The notes: generated by a model from the letters alone, not told the origin. Shown: positions 1-6,100, counted from the stretch's first letter. The stretch is DNA of 18,260 nt from Anaerolineaceae bacterium UBA3924 (GCA_002385985.1 DGEO01000035.1:6261-24520), one strand, 5' to 3'. Program-made: numbers and translations.

Positions 1-1
1 C

Positions 2-280
2 CGTGCCAGACAGTCGCGCAGCGGCGCGCTGCCGGGATATCCGCCGGGGGGCAGCCTGCCCTGGCGGGCGCGTGCCACCGGCGGCATGGTGGGCAGCCTG
101 ATGGTCCGCTCGCTGGACCGCGGCGACCGCGTCTACCAGGCCATGGCTGCCCGCGGGTATGACGGTGAAGCCCGGTCGCTGCCCCTTCCGCCGCTCACGC
201 AGGCGGACAGCGGCCTGCTGTTGGCAGCCGGGGCGCTCTTGCTCGCGCTCCTGCTGGTGGCGGCGCTGGGCTGGGGGTAG
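2..280 (+). CDS. Energy-coupling factor transporter transmembrane protein (EcfT/CbiQ family), C-terminal part
   Basis: This is the C-terminal end of a gene that begins before the window; the frame is open from base 2 to the TAG at 278-280. The visible ~92 residues contain the EcfT/CbiQ coupling motif region (ATGGMVGSL...RSLDRGDRVYQAMAARGYDGE) followed by a last hydrophobic helix (SGLLLAAGALLLALLLVAAL). In this family the segment with the two Ala-Arg-Gly type motifs couples the membrane subunit to the ATPases. The next gene, an EcfA/CbiO ATPase, starts 2 bases after the stop, so the two are surely co-transcribed. The substrate (cobalt, nickel or a vitamin) cannot be told from this fragment because the S component or CbiM/N lies outside the window. 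Confidence 0.85.
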   Translation, partial: RARQSRSGALPGYPPGGSLPWRARATGGMVGSLMVRSLDRGDRVYQAMAARGYDGEARSLPLPPLTQADSGLLLAAGALLLALLLVAALGWG

Positions 281-282
281 CG

Positions 283-990
283 ATGGCGCCGGTGATCCAG
301 ATCCGCGACCTCTCCTTCGCCTATCCGGACGGGCAGCCCGCGCTGGAGGACGTGTGCCTCGATGTGCAGCCCGGGGAAAAGGTGGCCCTGGTCGGCCCGA
401 ACGGGGCCGGGAAGTCCACCCTGCTGCTGCATCTGAACGGGATCCTGCCCGCGCAGCGGGGGAGCGTGCAGGTCGCCGGGATGGCGCTGATGGCGGAGAA
501 CCTGCCGCGCGTGCGCAGCCTGGTCGGGCTGGTTTTTCAGAACCCGGACGACCAGCTGTTTTCGCCCACCGTATTCGACGATGTGGCCTTTGGACCCATC
601 TACCAGGGGCTGCCGGAGGAAGAGGTGCGCAGCCGGGTGCAGGAAGCGCTGGCCGCCGTGGGGATGGAAGGCTACGCCGGGCGGGCTTCGCACCACCTGA
701 GCGTCGGGGAGAAGAAGCGCATTGCCCTGGCGACCGTGCTCTCCATGCGCCCGGAGGTGCTGGCGCTGGACGAGCCGTCCGCCGGGCTGGACCCGCGTGC
801 CCGCCGCGGCCTGATCGCGCTGCTGGCCTCGCTGCCGCAGACCATGCTGGTCGCCACCCACGACCTGGCGCTGGCCCGCGACCTGCTCTCCCGGACCGTG
901 GTGATGAACGCCGGGCGGATTGTGGCCAGCGGGCCGACCGAAGCGCTGCTGGACGATCCGGGAGCTCTGGAGCAGTACGGACTGGTGTAA
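283..990 (+). CDS. Energy-coupling factor ABC transporter ATP-binding protein (CbiO/EcfA-like)
   Basis: A 235-residue ATPase that powers an energy-coupling-factor uptake transporter at the inner face of the membrane. Visible motifs in order are Walker A GPNGAGKST (residues 38-46), Q-loop VFQNPDDQLFSPTV (Gln86; the NPDDQ segment is typical of CbiO/EcfA), signature LSVGEKKR (about 139-146, a CbiO-type variant of LSGGQ), Walker B and D-loop LALDEPSAGLDP (160-171) and the switch histidine in ATHDL (His193). Length is normal for a short CbiO; the extra C-terminal domain of some EcfA proteins is absent. It starts 2 bases after the EcfT stop. Only one ATPase is visible, as in CbiMNQO-type metal systems, which mildly favours cobalt or nickel, but this is inference. 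Confidence 0.93.
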   Translation: MAPVIQIRDLSFAYPDGQPALEDVCLDVQPGEKVALVGPNGAGKSTLLLHLNGILPAQRGSVQVAGMALMAENLPRVRSLVGLVFQNPDDQLFSPTVFDDVAFGPIYQGLPEEEVRSRVQEALAAVGMEGYAGRASHHLSVGEKKRIALATVLSMRPEVLALDEPSAGLDPRARRGLIALLASLPQTMLVATHDLALARDLLSRTVVMNAGRIVASGPTEALLDDPGALEQYGLV

Positions 991-1023
991 TTCTCCAGCC
1001 GGTGTATGATAGGTGATAGCAAG

Positions 1024-1052
1024 TTCCATTTCACCTGTTTCTGTGGTATGAT
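1024..1052 (+). promoter_or_regulatory. Possible promoter for the small acidic protein gene
   Basis: A TATGAT hexamer at 1047-1052 matches the -10 consensus in five of six positions. The best-spaced -35 (TTCCAT, 1024-1029, 17-base spacer) is poor. A second TATGAT lies at 1004-1009. The gap after the CbiO gene is otherwise featureless, so a separate promoter is plausible but weakly supported. Confidence 0.3.
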
Positions 1053-1074
1053 CGGCGGCTGGAGTGTGATAACC

Positions 1075-1431
1075 ATGGAAGATAAAATCACCATCATTGA
1101 AGGACCTCCGCCAGAGTTTGAAACCATCGACGATGGTTGGGCTTTGGGTCTCAATGAAGGACCGTTCTCCTACGACATGGCCCTGACCCGGCTGCGCACC
1201 TTTAATGGTCCCGCGCTGGTGGAACGCTGCCACCGCACCTGGCGCAAGCACGGATTGATGAGCCTGCATTACCGCAATGAAATGGGATTTGAGGAACAGG
1301 TGCCCATCGTGGCTGCCCGCTCCATTGAGACCGAGGAAGGTCAGGTACTGTATCTGTGGGTTCGCCTGCAGCCGGAAGAGACTGAATTCGAAATGGACAT
1401 CGACGAAGACGACGATGACTTCGAGTTCTAG
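1075..1431 (+). CDS. Conserved-looking small acidic protein of unknown function
   Basis: I do not assign a family. The 118-residue product starts at the ATG at 1075 (MEDKITIIEGPPP), about 10 bases after a GGAG; the frame is open further upstream to 1006, but that extension reads as non-protein-like and has no ribosome site. The body has a GWALGLNEGP turn (21-30), a LTRLRTFNGPALVERCHRTWRKHG helix-like stretch (38-60) and a beta-rich LYLWVRL segment (92-98). It ends in a strongly acidic tail EMDIDEDDDDFEF (106-118). There is no signal peptide or membrane helix, so it is probably cytoplasmic. It follows the ECF ATPase on the same strand but with an 84-base gap, so a functional link is not implied. 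It is closed by the strong terminator at 1551-1582. Confidence 0.75.
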   Translation: MEDKITIIEGPPPEFETIDDGWALGLNEGPFSYDMALTRLRTFNGPALVERCHRTWRKHGLMSLHYRNEMGFEEQVPIVAARSIETEEGQVLYLWVRLQPEETEFEMDIDEDDDDFEF

Positions 1432-1550
1432 TCTTCGATCCGCAGAATTTGTTGGACCGGTTTATCTGTAGACCACCAGACCCATCCAGGAACCCTTATC
1501 GTTAGCAGGATGGAAGGCCCGACCAGTCTGGCCGGAGCAACTAAAGAAGA

Positions 1551-1582
1551 AGCGGAGCCTGATCAACAGGCTCCGCTCTTTT
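1551..1582. terminator. Bidirectional rho-independent terminator between convergent genes
   Basis: A perfect 11-bp stem (AGCGGAGCCTG at 1551-1561, CAGGCTCCGCT at 1567-1577) with a 5-base loop. On the plus strand it is followed by a CTTTTGTTT tract; on the minus strand it is followed by TCTTCTTTAG. It lies between the plus-strand acidic protein gene and the minus-strand DinB-like gene, serving both. Confidence 0.9.
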
Positions 1583-1600
1583 GTTTATGCGGGGATGGGC

Positions 1601-2047
1601 CTAGCGCCACTCGGGGGCGTCGAACTGCAGCAGCCGCGAGAGGACGGACAGCTCGCCCATGTGATGCTGGATGTGGCGCATCCAGTAGAGCGCATCTTCC
1701 AGATGAACGCGGTACTCCTCGCTGCCGGGTTCGTATTTGGCCCAGTCGGCAATCCACCCGGCGACCAGCTCGCGCAGCCAGGGGATGGCGGCCAGCACTT
1801 CCTCCCGCGAGGGCATTCCTTCCACCGGGCCCTGCCAGTTCATGCCGAAGCGGCGCGCTTTCAGGTGCTCCTCAAACGGCAGCTTCGTGGTCAGCCACTC
1901 AAAGGAAGCCAGCATGTGATAGGTAATGCGCACGGGAATCAGGTACTCGTCGCAGCCGGTGTACCATTTGTCGTCGGGGACTTTGCGCAGGAAGTCCTCG
2001 AGCATGAAGAGCACGTCGTCATAGGCCTTCTGAACGGTGGGCAGCAT
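1601..2047 (-). CDS. DinB-like (DinB/YfiT four-helix) putative metal-dependent protein
   Basis: A 148-residue all-alpha protein. The pattern ITYHMLASFEWLT (His44) and YWMRHIQHHMGELSVL (His125, His128, His129) matches the metal-binding histidines of the DinB/YfiT-like fold, where three His residues usually hold a divalent metal. Members are thiol-dependent S-transferases, hydrolases or of unknown role, so a precise reaction cannot be given. An ATG two codons upstream (2053) is possible, but the AGAGGA at 2061-2056 sits 8 bases from the ATG at 2047 and only 2 from the upstream one, so 2047 is preferred. It lies downstream of the ABC permease gene with a 167-base gap. A weak TAAAAT at 2112-2107 could start its own transcript. 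Confidence 0.8.
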   Translation of the reverse strand: MLPTVQKAYDDVLFMLEDFLRKVPDDKWYTGCDEYLIPVRITYHMLASFEWLTTKLPFEEHLKARRFGMNWQGPVEGMPSREEVLAAIPWLRELVAGWIADWAKYEPGSEEYRVHLEDALYWMRHIQHHMGELSVLSRLLQFDAPEWR

Positions 2048-2214
2048 GGTCATCTTCCTCTGGAATTGTGGGGAATTGGGATGGGCAGGGACAACCCGGA
2101 TGGGTAATTTTACGACGGACGATCTCGCAGGGGAAAGGATCTCCTCCCGGGGAAAAACAGCGCTGGAGGTTCACGGAATGGGCATCAGGCGGATAGAGCA
2201 GTCCGGCTTCTGGC

Positions 2215-3096
2215 TCAGTAATTACTGACGAAGTCGATCAGCCCGCGGTCGCGCGCCGTCCGGTCGCACCAGCGGAAGACCAGCACCGCCAGCACGGCGA
2301 AGACCACCGTCAGCCCGGTGAGGATGCTCAGCAGCTGCGCGTCGTTCAGCCCGGCCAGGGTGGGAAAGGCCTCGGCCACCTGGCCCATCAGCGAGCGGCG
2401 CATCAGCTCCAGCCAGTAGGTGATCGGGTTGGCGAAGCCGATCGGGCGCAGGAAGGCGGGCAGCACCTCCAGCGGGAAGACTGCCCCGCTGAACAGGAAC
2501 ATGGCTCCGGCCACGGTGTCGCCGATGATGTAGGCATGGCGGGCCATGCGCAGGGTCACCCCGGCTAGGATCAGCCCGAACATGGAGAGCATGATCACTC
2601 CGATGGCCAGGGAAAGGAAGAACAGGCCCCAGCGGGCGGCGGCCAGGTCCAGCTGCAGGTTCAGGAACAGCATCCCTGCCGCGATGACCACAATCACCGA
2701 GAAGGTGCCGATCACGAAGCGCGACACCCCGCGGCCCAGCAGGTAGATGGGGATGTGAATGGGGGCCACATACAGGTATTTGAGCGTGCGGTAATGCTCC
2801 CGGTCGTCGATAACCGCCCAGGAGACGCCGGTCATGACCGAGGCCACGTAGCCGTAGAAGGCGTTGCCCAGGTAGATGTAGGGGAAGATGGCCGCCGAGA
2901 AGTTCCCCTGAGTGATGACCGAGTACATGATCACCAGAATGGCCGCGCCCGAGAGCGGCTTGACGATGGAGTAAACCGCGAACAGGAAGGGATCGGTCCA
3001 GTTGGACTCGATTTTCCAGCCCAGCCAGGCGGCCATTTTGAAGGATTGCCAGCGGGTGCTGGTTGGAATCGGAGGTTTTTGCAGCGCGCTTTCCAT
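2215..3096 (-). CDS. ABC-2 type transporter permease
   Basis: A 293-residue membrane protein with about six hydrophobic helices (roughly residues 37-60, 70-92, 109-140, 150-180, 186-210 and 250-275), the layout of ABC-2 permeases. Typical features are the soluble N-terminal stretch before helix 1, the polar ISPANM-like counterpart here reading YLYVAPIHIPIYLLGRG (112-128), and the FSGAVFPLEVLP element (202-213) before the last loop, ending in a PITYWLELMRRSL segment. It starts 20 bases after the stop of the upstream permease gene, with AAAGG as ribosome site. With the partner permease and the ATPase it should form a heterodimeric exporter. Substrate unknown; lipids, drugs or polysaccharides are all seen in this family. 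Confidence 0.9.
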   Translation of the reverse strand: MESALQKPPIPTSTRWQSFKMAAWLGWKIESNWTDPFLFAVYSIVKPLSGAAILVIMYSVITQGNFSAAIFPYIYLGNAFYGYVASVMTGVSWAVIDDREHYRTLKYLYVAPIHIPIYLLGRGVSRFVIGTFSVIVVIAAGMLFLNLQLDLAAARWGLFFLSLAIGVIMLSMFGLILAGVTLRMARHAYIIGDTVAGAMFLFSGAVFPLEVLPAFLRPIGFANPITYWLELMRRSLMGQVAEAFPTLAGLNDAQLLSILTGLTVVFAVLAVLVFRWCDRTARDRGLIDFVSNY

Positions 3097-3116
3097 CTCG
3101 CCTGCCTTTCCGCGGC

Positions 3117-3959
3117 CTAGCGGCGCGCCTCGGTCAGCCGCCCTTCACGGATGGCCAGGCGTTCCATCTTGCCCAGCAGCAGCCGCGCGGCAGCCAGGAA
3201 GAGCACGGACAGCAGGGCCAGCGCCGCCGCCTCGGTGGTCACGTTCAGGAACCCCAACGCTGCGCCGGAGGGGAACACCAGCTGGCGCATGGCGTCCAGC
3301 CCCAGGGTGAGCGGGATGATGGACGCGGCCGCCGCCACCCAGAAGTTGAAGCTCTTGATGGGGAAGTAGAAGCCCGACACCAGATAGATCGGCTCCTGGG
3401 CCAGGTTGGCCAGGTGCCAGGCCTCGCGGCTGAGCAGTAGGAACAGCGAGGCGGTCATCATGCCCAGGCCGTACAGCGCGGTCATGGCCAGGAAGAAGAT
3501 CAGCAGCAGCAGCCCCAGGCTGGTGACGGCGTAGGACACCTGGAACAGAAGGCTGCCCAGCAGGATGATCACCGCCGCGCGGATCAGCGTGGCAACCAGC
3601 CCGCCCACCGCCATACCCAGCAGGATGGCCATCATGTTGGCGGGGGAGATGATGTACAGTGCCAGGTTGCCCTGCTCCTTCTCCCAGTACAGCTGGCTGG
3701 ACATGCTCCACAGCACATTCATCCAGAAGGCGGTCATGGCCCCGCCGACCACCACGAAGCCGACGTACTCTTCCGGCGCGCCGATGGCCCGGTAGACGAA
3801 CACGTAGGCGGCCACCGCCAGCATAGGGAAAAAGACGTCGAAGAACAGCCAGGATTTCTCTCGCTGCTGGCCGATCACCCGCGGGTAGGCCCGTCCGATC
3901 ACGGTCTGCACGAAGAGCCTGGCGCCGGTGTTACGGCGGACCGGCTCACGGGCCAGCAT
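3117..3959 (-). CDS. ABC-2 type transporter permease
   Basis: A 280-residue integral membrane protein with six predicted helices and the ABC-2 motif LALYIISPANMMAILLGMAVGG (around 95-116). It also has a FYFPIKSFNFWVAAAASIIPLTLGLDAMRQL segment near the C terminus, typical of this permease family. The start at 3959 is set by a textbook AGGAGG at 3971-3966 with a 6-base spacer; the frame is open 13 codons further, but that lies inside the ATPase gene. It therefore overlaps the end of the ATPase gene by 14 bases, which points to translational coupling. It is a paralogue-like partner of the downstream permease rather than a duplicate of it: the sequences differ clearly. Confidence 0.9.
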   Translation of the reverse strand: MLAREPVRRNTGARLFVQTVIGRAYPRVIGQQREKSWLFFDVFFPMLAVAAYVFVYRAIGAPEEYVGFVVVGGAMTAFWMNVLWSMSSQLYWEKEQGNLALYIISPANMMAILLGMAVGGLVATLIRAAVIILLGSLLFQVSYAVTSLGLLLLIFFLAMTALYGLGMMTASLFLLLSREAWHLANLAQEPIYLVSGFYFPIKSFNFWVAAAASIIPLTLGLDAMRQLVFPSGAALGFLNVTTEAAALALLSVLFLAAARLLLGKMERLAIREGRLTEARR

Positions 3960-4956
3960 GTTCGGCCTCCTGCATGCTGTGCCCGACCAGGTTGACAAAC
4001 ACGTCCTCCAGGGTGGGCTCGCGCTTCTGCATGGCCAGGATGCGGACGCTGTCCTGCGTCAGCTGGTTGACCACACCGGCGATGGCGGCGTCCTCGGCCA
4101 GGTAGAACTCCAGCGTGGAGCCGCCCTCCCGGGGAGAGTGGGTCACCTGATTGACTCCGGGCAGCTGGCGCAGCAGGTCCACCTGACCGTTCAGCAGCGG
4201 GTTAACCTCCAGCCGGAAGATGGCCTCGCGCTGCAGGGTTCGCTTCAGGTTGGCGGGCGTGTCGCAGGCCAGCACCTTTCCGCGGTTGATGATGGCCACA
4301 CGGTCGCACATCTCCTCCGCTTCCACCATGTAGTGAGTGGTCAGCAGCAGGGTGCGGTCGCTGCGCTCGGCGATCCAGCGGCGGATGAAGGCGCGCACGT
4401 CGCGGGCGGCGCCCACGTCCAGACCCAGGGTGGGCTCATCCAGGAAGAGCACTTCCGGATCGGTCAGGAAGCCGCGCACGATGTTCATCTTCTGGCGCAG
4501 CCCGGTGGACAGATCAGCCGACTTGGTGCCGGCCCGATCGGCCAGCCCGACGATCTCGAGCAGCTCGGTGATGCGCTGGTGGGCGATGCGTGAGGGGATG
4601 CCGTAGAACTGGGCGAACATCCACAGGTTCTCCCGCACGGTCAGCAGGCCGTAGCCGGAAGATTCGCCGCCGGAGACCATGTTGATGCGCTCGCGCACCT
4701 TCGCGGTCTGGGTGATCACGTCCAGCCCGGCGACGCGGGCTTTGCCGCTGGAGGGGGCCAGCAGCGTGGTCAGGATTTTGATCAGGGTGGTCTTCCCGGC
4801 TCCGTTCGGGCCGAGCAGGCCGAACAGCTCGCCGGTCTGCACCTGTAGATTGACGTCGTTCAGGGCGACCAGCTCTTTGCTTTCTTTCTTTTTCGCCTCG
4901 CGAACCTTGTAAATCCGTCCGAGATGTTCCGTCTCAATTGCCAGAGGTAATCCCAT
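3946..4956 (-). CDS. ABC-2 type exporter ATP-binding protein
   Basis: A 336-residue ATPase and first gene of a three-gene exporter operon. Motifs are Walker A GPNGAGKTT (49-57), signature LSTGLRQKMNIVRG (149-162), Walker B and D-loop VLFLDEPTLGLD (169-180) and the switch His in LTTHYM (His208). The Q-loop position reads NMVSGGESSGYG, so the usual glutamine is missing; the GGE form is recurrent in this NatA/DrrA-like subgroup. The C-terminal ~100 residues are the accessory domain found in DrrA-type ATPases, ending in the EPTLEDVFVNLVG motif. An upstream GTG (4962) is possible, but the GAGGTG at 4967-4962 gives correct spacing only to the ATG at 4956. It overlaps the next gene by 14 bases. Confidence 0.93.
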   Translation of the reverse strand: MGLPLAIETEHLGRIYKVREAKKKESKELVALNDVNLQVQTGELFGLLGPNGAGKTTLIKILTTLLAPSSGKARVAGLDVITQTAKVRERINMVSGGESSGYGLLTVRENLWMFAQFYGIPSRIAHQRITELLEIVGLADRAGTKSADLSTGLRQKMNIVRGFLTDPEVLFLDEPTLGLDVGAARDVRAFIRRWIAERSDRTLLLTTHYMVEAEEMCDRVAIINRGKVLACDTPANLKRTLQREAIFRLEVNPLLNGQVDLLRQLPGVNQVTHSPREGGSTLEFYLAEDAAIAGVVNQLTQDSVRILAMQKREPTLEDVFVNLVGHSMQEAEHAGP

Positions 4957-5076
4957 GAGCACCTCATTAATCAGGCAGTGGATGGCGGGCGGGAGTGGAC
5001 GAATGTCGAACCAGGCCGGGTTACAGGCCTGATCCGGCGGAGAAACGCAGTCGACCTGTCAATTTCATAGACCTGT

Positions 5077-5105
5077 ATTGTACATGAAATTGGAAATTAA
5101 TTGAA
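5077..5105 (-). promoter_or_regulatory. Candidate promoter of the ABC exporter operon, within an inverted repeat
   Basis: Read on the minus strand: TTCAAT (5105-5100), a 17-base spacer, and TACAAT (5082-5077). The -10 matches five of six consensus bases and the -35 three of six. The 9-bp inverted repeat CAATTTCAT (5060-5068) / ATGAAATTG (5084-5092) brackets the -10, as an operator would. The start codon lies about 120 bases downstream. Confidence 0.4.
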
Positions 5106-5155
5106 CAGCTGTTCGGGTGAAAATCGAGTGGGAATGAGGATGGGGCCGATTAAAG

Positions 5156-5194
5156 GACAAACGCCTGGGTGAGGGGGGCACCCAAACGCTTGTC
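5156..5194 (-). repeat. Long hairpin with G-rich loop
   Basis: The arms 5156-5171 and 5179-5194 form a 16-bp stem around a 7-base loop. Read as plus-strand RNA, three positions are A-C or C-A mismatches; read as minus-strand RNA, the same three are G-U wobbles, so the whole stem pairs. That asymmetry favours a minus-strand RNA structure. No good U tract follows, so it is not a clear terminator. Confidence 0.5.
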
Positions 5195-5224
5195 ACTGGT
5201 TATTTTAGGAGTCCGCGGGGTGAA

Positions 5225-5329
5225 ATGCAAGATACTGGTTTGAAAATGGTTATCGGTCACAGAATGATGGCATTTCCGACGCCCGTTGATATCACCGTAA
5301 AGGGTCTTCAATTTGATATCAAAATATGA
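5225..5329 (+). CDS. Possible very short ORF upstream of the hicA remnant
   Basis: A 34-residue reading frame starts at the ATG at 5225 (MQDTGLKMVIGHRMM...) and ends at the TGA at 5327-5329, 12 bases before the hicA start. A GGGGTGA lies 1 base before the ATG, too close for a good ribosome site; a TAGGAG lies 13 bases away. It has no recognisable family. It may be chance, a leader peptide, or a remnant of a gene that once preceded hicA. Confidence 0.15.
   Translation: MQDTGLKMVIGHRMMAFPTPVDITVKGLQFDIKI
5287..5321. promoter_or_regulatory. Paired TGATATCA palindromes upstream of hicA (candidate operator)
   Basis: Two copies of the self-complementary octamer TGATATCA (within TTGATATCA) lie at 5287-5294 and 5314-5321, 27 bases start to start and just upstream of the hicA start. 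A TATGAT at 5325-5330 follows immediately. HicB antitoxins of this type repress their own operon through a ribbon-helix-helix domain, so this is a plausible binding site, by inference only. Confidence 0.35.
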
Positions 5330-5341
5330 TTTCATAAACGC

Positions 5342-5610
5342 GTGCTGAAGAAGCATCAAAAGACTCTCGCAGCCATATTTGACACACCTGCCCGGTCGAA
5401 TATTCGCTGGAGTGATATCGAGGCGCTGTTTGCTGCCCTGGGTGCGGAGGTATCGGAGGGGAGGGGCTCCCGGGTTTGAGTGGAACTCAACGGGGTGGGG
5501 CCGTTTTCCACCGGCCCCACCCCAGCCCTGAGACGAACAAGCTGACGGTTGAGGTCGTACGGAGATTTCTCTTAGCAGCCGGCATTACCGATTCTGACCT
5601 TATCAAATAG
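5342..5610 (+). pseudogene. hicA: hicA toxin pseudogene (premature stop plus frameshift)
   Basis: Starting at the GTG at 5342 the frame reads MLKKHQKTLAAIF, then NIRWSDIEALFAALGAEV and GSRV, the normal beginning of a HicA mRNA-interferase toxin. It stops at TGA 5477-5479, 45 codons in. The reading continues with VELNGV, and after a 1-base deficit in the G run near 5492-5500 moves to another frame, where AVFHRPHPSPETNKL and VVRRFLLAAGI follow up to the TAG at 5608-5610. These are the expected HicA C-terminal motifs, including the histidines of the HRPHP element. Two independent lesions make an active toxin unlikely. A functional HicA of this family is ~85-90 residues, which matches the rejoined length. 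No clear ribosome site precedes the GTG. hicB follows after 16 bases. Confidence 0.88.
5492..5523. repeat. Perfect 12-bp inverted repeat inside the hicA remnant
   Basis: GGGGTGGGGCCG (5492-5503) and CGGCCCCACCCC (5512-5523) are exact complements around an 8-base loop. The apparent hicA frameshift falls in the left arm. Restoring one base there would restore the HicA frame and spoil the perfect pairing. Confidence 0.85.
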
Positions 5611-5626
5611 GGTGTTTGAGGAAGCG

Positions 5627-5983
5627 ATGGGGAAGCCTTTGGAATACAAAGGCTATGTGGCTGTTGTGGATGTGGATGTCGATTCCGGCATGCTTCACGG
5701 CGAAGTGATCAATACCAGAGACGTGATCACCTTTGAAGCCACCTGCGCAGCCGACCTGATGAAGGAATTTCAAGATTCTGTGGAGGATTATCTGGAGTTC
5801 TGCGCGGAACGGGGCGCAGAACCGGAAAAGCCGTTTTCCGGGCAGATCCCCTTTCGCACAAGCCGAGAAATCCACCGTCAGATTTTCCTGAAAACCCGGC
5901 AGGAGGGCATCTCCATGAACGAATGGCTCAACCGGGCCGTCGAAAAGGCACTGGCTTGGTCACCTGCCAGATATGAAAAATGA
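5627..5983 (+). CDS. hicB: HicB family antitoxin
   Basis: A 118-residue antitoxin. The N-terminal half has the partially degraded RNase-H-like fold of HicB: YKGYVAVVDVDVDSGMLHGEVINT (8-30), RDVITFEATC (31-40) and the SVEDYLEFCAERG element (51-63). PFSGQIPFR leads into a C-terminal ribbon-helix-helix domain (REIHRQIFLKTRQEG, SMNEWLNRAVEKAL, about 80-109) that would bind operator DNA. The frame is open to a GTG at 5612, but GAGG at 5618-5621 sits 5 bases from the ATG at 5627, so that start is preferred. The gene looks intact although its toxin partner is broken. A hairpin starts directly after the stop codon. Role: neutralise HicA by covering its active site and repress the operon. Confidence 0.92.
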   Translation: MGKPLEYKGYVAVVDVDVDSGMLHGEVINTRDVITFEATCAADLMKEFQDSVEDYLEFCAERGAEPEKPFSGQIPFRTSREIHRQIFLKTRQEGISMNEWLNRAVEKALAWSPARYEK

Positions 5984-6006
5984 AGAGCCGCTCATTGAGC
6001 GGCTCT
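5984..6006. terminator. Bidirectional terminator between hicB and tRNA-Arg
   Basis: A perfect 10-bp stem AGAGCCGCTC (5984-5993) / GAGCGGCTCT (5997-6006) with a 3-base ATT loop (or 9 bp with a 5-base loop). It directly follows the hicB stop. On the minus strand it is followed by TTCATTTTT, so it is strongest for the tRNA-Arg transcript. On the plus strand the tract is only CTGGTTTCC. Confidence 0.8.
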
Positions 6007-6026
6007 CTGGTTTCCTGCCTGTTCAG

Positions 6027-6100
6027 CGCCCCAGGAGGGACTCGAACCCGCAACCTAGGCGTTAGGAGTGCCTTGCTCTGTCCATTTGAGCTACTGGGGC
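6027..6100 (-). tRNA. tRNA-Arg (anticodon CCU)
   Basis: Read on the minus strand the gene folds as a cloverleaf: acceptor GCCCCAG/CTGGGGC, D stem GCTC/GAGC, anticodon loop CTCCTAA (anticodon CCT, reading AGG), variable loop AGGTT and TTCGAGT T loop. The discriminator is G, and CCA is not encoded. The anticodon stem AGGCA/CGCCT has an A-C pair next to the loop, and the T stem GCGGG/CCCTC has a C-U mismatch. The conserved bases are otherwise in place. A consensus promoter lies directly upstream and a terminator downstream, so it is a free-standing unit. Confidence 0.95.

Larger units (their letters stand above)
4957..5341. other. Intergenic region upstream of the ABC operon and hicA remnant
   Basis: This 385-base stretch has no convincing gene. 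It holds a candidate minus-strand promoter (5077-5105), an inverted repeat CAATTTCAT/ATGAAATTG (5060-5068 and 5084-5092), a long hairpin with a G6 loop (5156-5194), a possible 34-codon ORF (5225-5329) and two TGATATCA palindromes (5287-5294, 5314-5321). It is visibly AT-richer than the flanking operons. Confidence 0.7.

Noticed and set aside
133..1269. Long minus-strand open frame opposite cbiO
   Set aside because: Low-complexity Gln/His/Arg/Gly-rich translation, antisense to a clear ABC ATPase; a typical shadow frame of GC-rich coding DNA.
2215..2228. Palindrome TCAGTAATTACTGA at the end of the ABC permease gene as a regulator site
   Set aside because: It covers the stop codon and last codons of the permease; there is no promoter nearby and one short palindrome at a coding end is weak evidence.
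5150..5359. 69-codon minus-strand frame over the hicA upstream region
   Set aside because: No ribosome site, no recognisable motif, and it ends within a hairpin; likely chance in AT-richer DNA.
5342..5610. Programmed recoding of hicA (stop readthrough plus frameshift)
   Set aside because: Two separate recoding events in under 30 bases, with no known signal, is far less likely than mutation or sequencing error.
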